A program made the position numbers and the translations under genes. Below are positions 5,351 to 6,710 of a stretch of 6,710 nucleotides of DNA, one piece after another. Numbering within the stretch: position 1 is the stretch's first letter; every line of letters begins with the position of its first letter. A model generated the notes under the pieces. It ran no database searches, had not been told where the DNA came from, and worked only from the letters and a program-made list of their open reading frames with translations. The DNA is from Bacillota bacterium (GTDB lineage Bacteria > Bacillota > Clostridia > Lachnospirales > Lachnospiraceae). Where the stretch lies: assembly GCA_023435505.1 (NCBI GenBank), contig JAEYRR010000063.1, positions 1 to 6,710 on the forward strand. Reading direction: 5' to 3'.

Positions 5351-5382
5351 AAAGGTAAATAAGTTGTTACTTATTTACCTTT
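5351..5382 (-). terminator. Intrinsic terminator overlapping the end of the CmpB-like gene
   Basis: The arms AAAGGTAAATAAGT (5351-5364) and ACTTATTTACCTTT (5369-5382) pair perfectly over 14 bases with a TGTT loop. On the minus strand the hairpin is followed by CTTTTAATCG, only a modest T tract. The minus-strand codons A-A-G-G-T-A-A-A-T-A-A-G and the TAA stop (5369-5367) lie in the first arm and loop, so the terminator begins inside the coding sequence. Confidence 0.75.
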
Positions 5383-5783
5383 TTAGCAGGTAAGTTCAAA
5401 ATTTTTTCAAAGAGAAGACCTACTAAAAACCAGAGTGGAGCATAGTCCACCCGTATTACTCCTTTATAGCTATATTTGGAGTCAGAGTAGTCCCAAGGAC
5501 AAGCTTTATATTTTTTTAAAAGAGTACCTAGAGAGAACTCAGTTAAAAAGATGCCAATGGTGTAGATGCCTCCTCGTATCATGGCATTGGACCTGTCCAA
5601 TAAGCGACTGATTGGTTTTATTAAGGCACCCAGACCGTAGATAGGAAACATCCAGACGGAGGTAGAGCAGATAAGCTTGGGATCTTTGTGCTTTATAATA
5701 GCGCAGAGTCCGGTCCAGAAGCATTCCAGACACCAGCCTAAGGAGCCACATATGATAAAATTGGTAAACATATTTCTCTTCAT
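5367..5783 (-). CDS. Small membrane protein, putative ABC_trans_CmpB (PF06541/DUF1113) family
   Basis: The product is 138 aa with four likely membrane segments at about 6-30, 42-58, 70-88 and 112-130. Conserved-looking blocks are G16-W-C-L-E20-C-F-W-T, S42-V-W-M-F-P-I-Y-G, R70-G-G-I-Y-T-I-G-I-F with E82, C95-P-W-D-Y-S100, and I110-R-V-D-Y-A-P-L-W-F followed by E126. This order matches the family annotated as putative ABC transporter permease type IV, common in Lachnospiraceae. The transporter role of that family is not, to my knowledge, shown by experiment, and no ATPase gene lies nearby. The C terminus is short and basic (PAKKVNK). The start is uncertain: neither the ATG at 5783 nor the one at 5771 has a good ribosome binding site (AAGAGAAAT precedes the second). 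It diverges from the rRNA methyltransferase gene, and its own terminator overlaps its 3' end. Confidence 0.82.
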   Translation of the reverse strand: MKRNMFTNFIICGSLGWCLECFWTGLCAIIKHKDPKLICSTSVWMFPIYGLGALIKPISRLLDRSNAMIRGGIYTIGIFLTEFSLGTLLKKYKACPWDYSDSKYSYKGVIRVDYAPLWFLVGLLFEKILNLPAKKVNK

Positions 5784-5820
5784 AGACTTAGTATTTGATT
5801 GAACACTTAGGTTATTCTTA

Positions 5821-5837
5821 TTTTGAAAAATTCAAAA
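5821..5837. repeat. AT-rich inverted repeat in the divergent intergenic region
   Basis: TTTTGAA (5821-5827) and TTCAAAA (5831-5837) form a perfect 7-bp dyad with a 3-base centre. It lies upstream of both divergent genes, 84-100 bases before the methyltransferase ribosome binding site and about 40 bases from the CmpB-like start. It could be an operator for the latter, but AT-rich dyads of this length occur by chance. Confidence 0.3.
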
Positions 5838-5868
5838 GAAAATATATGGAAATGAGCAAACTACAACC

Positions 5869-5897
5869 TTGACCAAAAGGTATAGTAGGCATACAAT
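5869..5897 (+). promoter_or_regulatory. Sigma-A-type promoter of the rRNA methyltransferase gene
   Basis: TTGACC (5869-5874) and TACAAT (5892-5897) are separated by exactly 17 bases, each with 5 of 6 consensus bases. Transcription would start near 5904, leaving a leader of about 34 bases containing the AGGAGA ribosome binding site at 5927-5932. Confidence 0.8.
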
Positions 5898-5937
5898 AGC
5901 CTATAAGAACGAAGAAGCATGAAAATAGGAGATTATG

Positions 5938-6710
5938 ATGGAAAAAGCGATTGTTACGTTAAAAAAAGGAGAAGGCAGAACCATAAAAGCTGGCGGAATG
6001 TGGGTTTTCGACAATGAGATAGCTGAGGTTTCTGGAGAGTTTCATAATGGGGACCTTGTTAGTGTACACGATTTCGACGGATATTTTATGGGAACAGGAT
6101 TTATGAATCTATCTTCTAAAATAAGAGTCCGTTTATTGACCAGAATGAAAGACCTAGCCATTGATCATGAATTTTGGGAAATGCGTGTGCAGGCAGCGTG
6201 GGAGTATAGAAAAGCGACAGTAGATACTGCAAACTGCAGAATTATCTTTGGGGAGGCAGATTTCTTCCCTGGATTTGTAGTGGACAAATTTACAGATGTT
6301 TTAGTAGTGGAATCCTTAGCCTTGGGTATCGACAGATATAAAGAAGAAATCTTAAAGATTCTTGTAGAGGTACTAAAACAGGATGGTATCCATATTCGTG
6401 GTATCTATGAGAGAAGCGATGCAAAAGTCCGTCTTCAGGAAGGAATGGAGAGGGTTAAAGGCTTTATTGGAGAACCCTTTGATACAAAGGTACTGATTGA
6501 AGAGAATGGTGTAAAGTATTATGTGGATGTGGCAGAAGGGCAGAAGACAGGCTTCTTTTTAGATCAGAAATACAATCGCCTTGCTATGCAGCGTATCTGT
6601 AAAGGGGCAAAGGTATTGGACTGCTTTACCCATACCGGTTCTTTTGCTTTAAATGTAGGTCTTGGTGGCGCAAAAGAGGTAGTTGGAGTAGATGCTTCTG
6701 AATTAGGTGT
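5938..6710 (+). CDS. Class I SAM-dependent rRNA methyltransferase, RlmI/COG1092 type, 3' truncated
   Basis: The frame is open from the ATG at 5938 to the window edge: 257 complete codons of a protein that is usually about 390-400 aa. The start at 5938 is chosen over the adjacent ATG at 5935 because AGGAGA (5927-5932) leaves 5 rather than 2 bases. Residues about 3-75 look like a PUA RNA-binding domain (KGEGRTIKAGGMWVFDNEI, later GYFMGTGFMN). The middle part has FFPGFVVDKF at about 110-119 and GIYERSD at 155-161. The hallmark E200-G-Q-K-T-G-F-F-L-D-Q-K-Y-N-R214 precedes the SAM-binding fold V226-L-D-C-F-T-H-T-G-S-F-A-L238 with V-V-G-V-D252. E. coli RlmI makes m5C1962 in 23S rRNA; RlmK/L relatives make m7G. 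The catalytic cysteine region lies beyond the edge, so the exact modification is open. It has its own promoter. Confidence 0.92.
   Translation, partial: MEKAIVTLKKGEGRTIKAGGMWVFDNEIAEVSGEFHNGDLVSVHDFDGYFMGTGFMNLSSKIRVRLLTRMKDLAIDHEFWEMRVQAAWEYRKATVDTANCRIIFGEADFFPGFVVDKFTDVLVVESLALGIDRYKEEILKILVEVLKQDGIHIRGIYERSDAKVRLQEGMERVKGFIGEPFDTKVLIEENGVKYYVDVAEGQKTGFFLDQKYNRLAMQRICKGAKVLDCFTHTGSFALNVGLGGAKEVVGVDASELG

Noticed and set aside
5539..5751. 70-aa minus-strand frame inside the CmpB-like gene
   Set aside because: Same-strand shadow in another frame; the 138-aa frame carries the family motifs.
5866..5881. ACCTT-AAGGT inverted repeat across the methyltransferase -35
   Set aside because: Only 5 base pairs; not enough to claim an operator.

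Overview
The window looks like chromosome from a low-GC, anaerobic Firmicute, most likely a member of Lachnospiraceae or a related Clostridium-like group. The basis is AT-rich sequence, strong AGGAGG-type ribosome binding sites, sigma-A-like promoters, and the resemblance of several proteins (AlkD-like protein, Asn-rich lipoprotein, CmpB-type membrane protein, Fur variant) to those of that group as I know them. No species call is possible. There is no rRNA, tRNA, IS element, CRISPR array or phage gene, and no gene-free stretch longer than 300 bases.

Layout, left to right. (1) The 3' end of a DNA alkylation repair (AlkD-type) gene on the + strand, followed by a small Asn-rich lipoprotein that ends at a bulged bidirectional terminator (671-711). 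(2) A four-gene minus-strand operon, 2493 down to 718: a degenerate HAD-like domain fused to a GNAT acetyltransferase, a 67-aa basic protein, an 85-aa acidic protein and a Fur-family metalloregulator. (3) Divergent from it, a divergent Fe/Mn superoxide dismutase on the + strand starting at a GTG with an excellent Shine-Dalgarno, then a MIF/tautomerase-like protein with its own extended -10 promoter. (4) A convergent terminator hairpin (3594-3632), then an AbgT-family membrane transporter on the minus strand. (5) A minus-strand four-helix membrane protein (putative ABC_trans_CmpB/PF06541 family) whose last codons lie inside its own terminator hairpin. (6) A divergent, 3'-truncated rRNA methyltransferase of the RlmI/COG1092 type with a clean TTGACC-17-TACAAT promoter.

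The most interesting part is the 86-base divergent region between the operon and the SOD gene (2494-2578). It packs a good minus-strand promoter, a plausible SOD -10 and an AT-rich dyad, so one Fur-family protein could control both its own operon and the SOD. The operon's other members (a catalytically dead-looking HAD-GNAT fusion and a translationally coupled basic/acidic pair of small proteins) have no function I can name. The remaining genes look like ordinary chromosomal housekeeping and accessory genes. I see no clear evidence of a new defence or mobile system.
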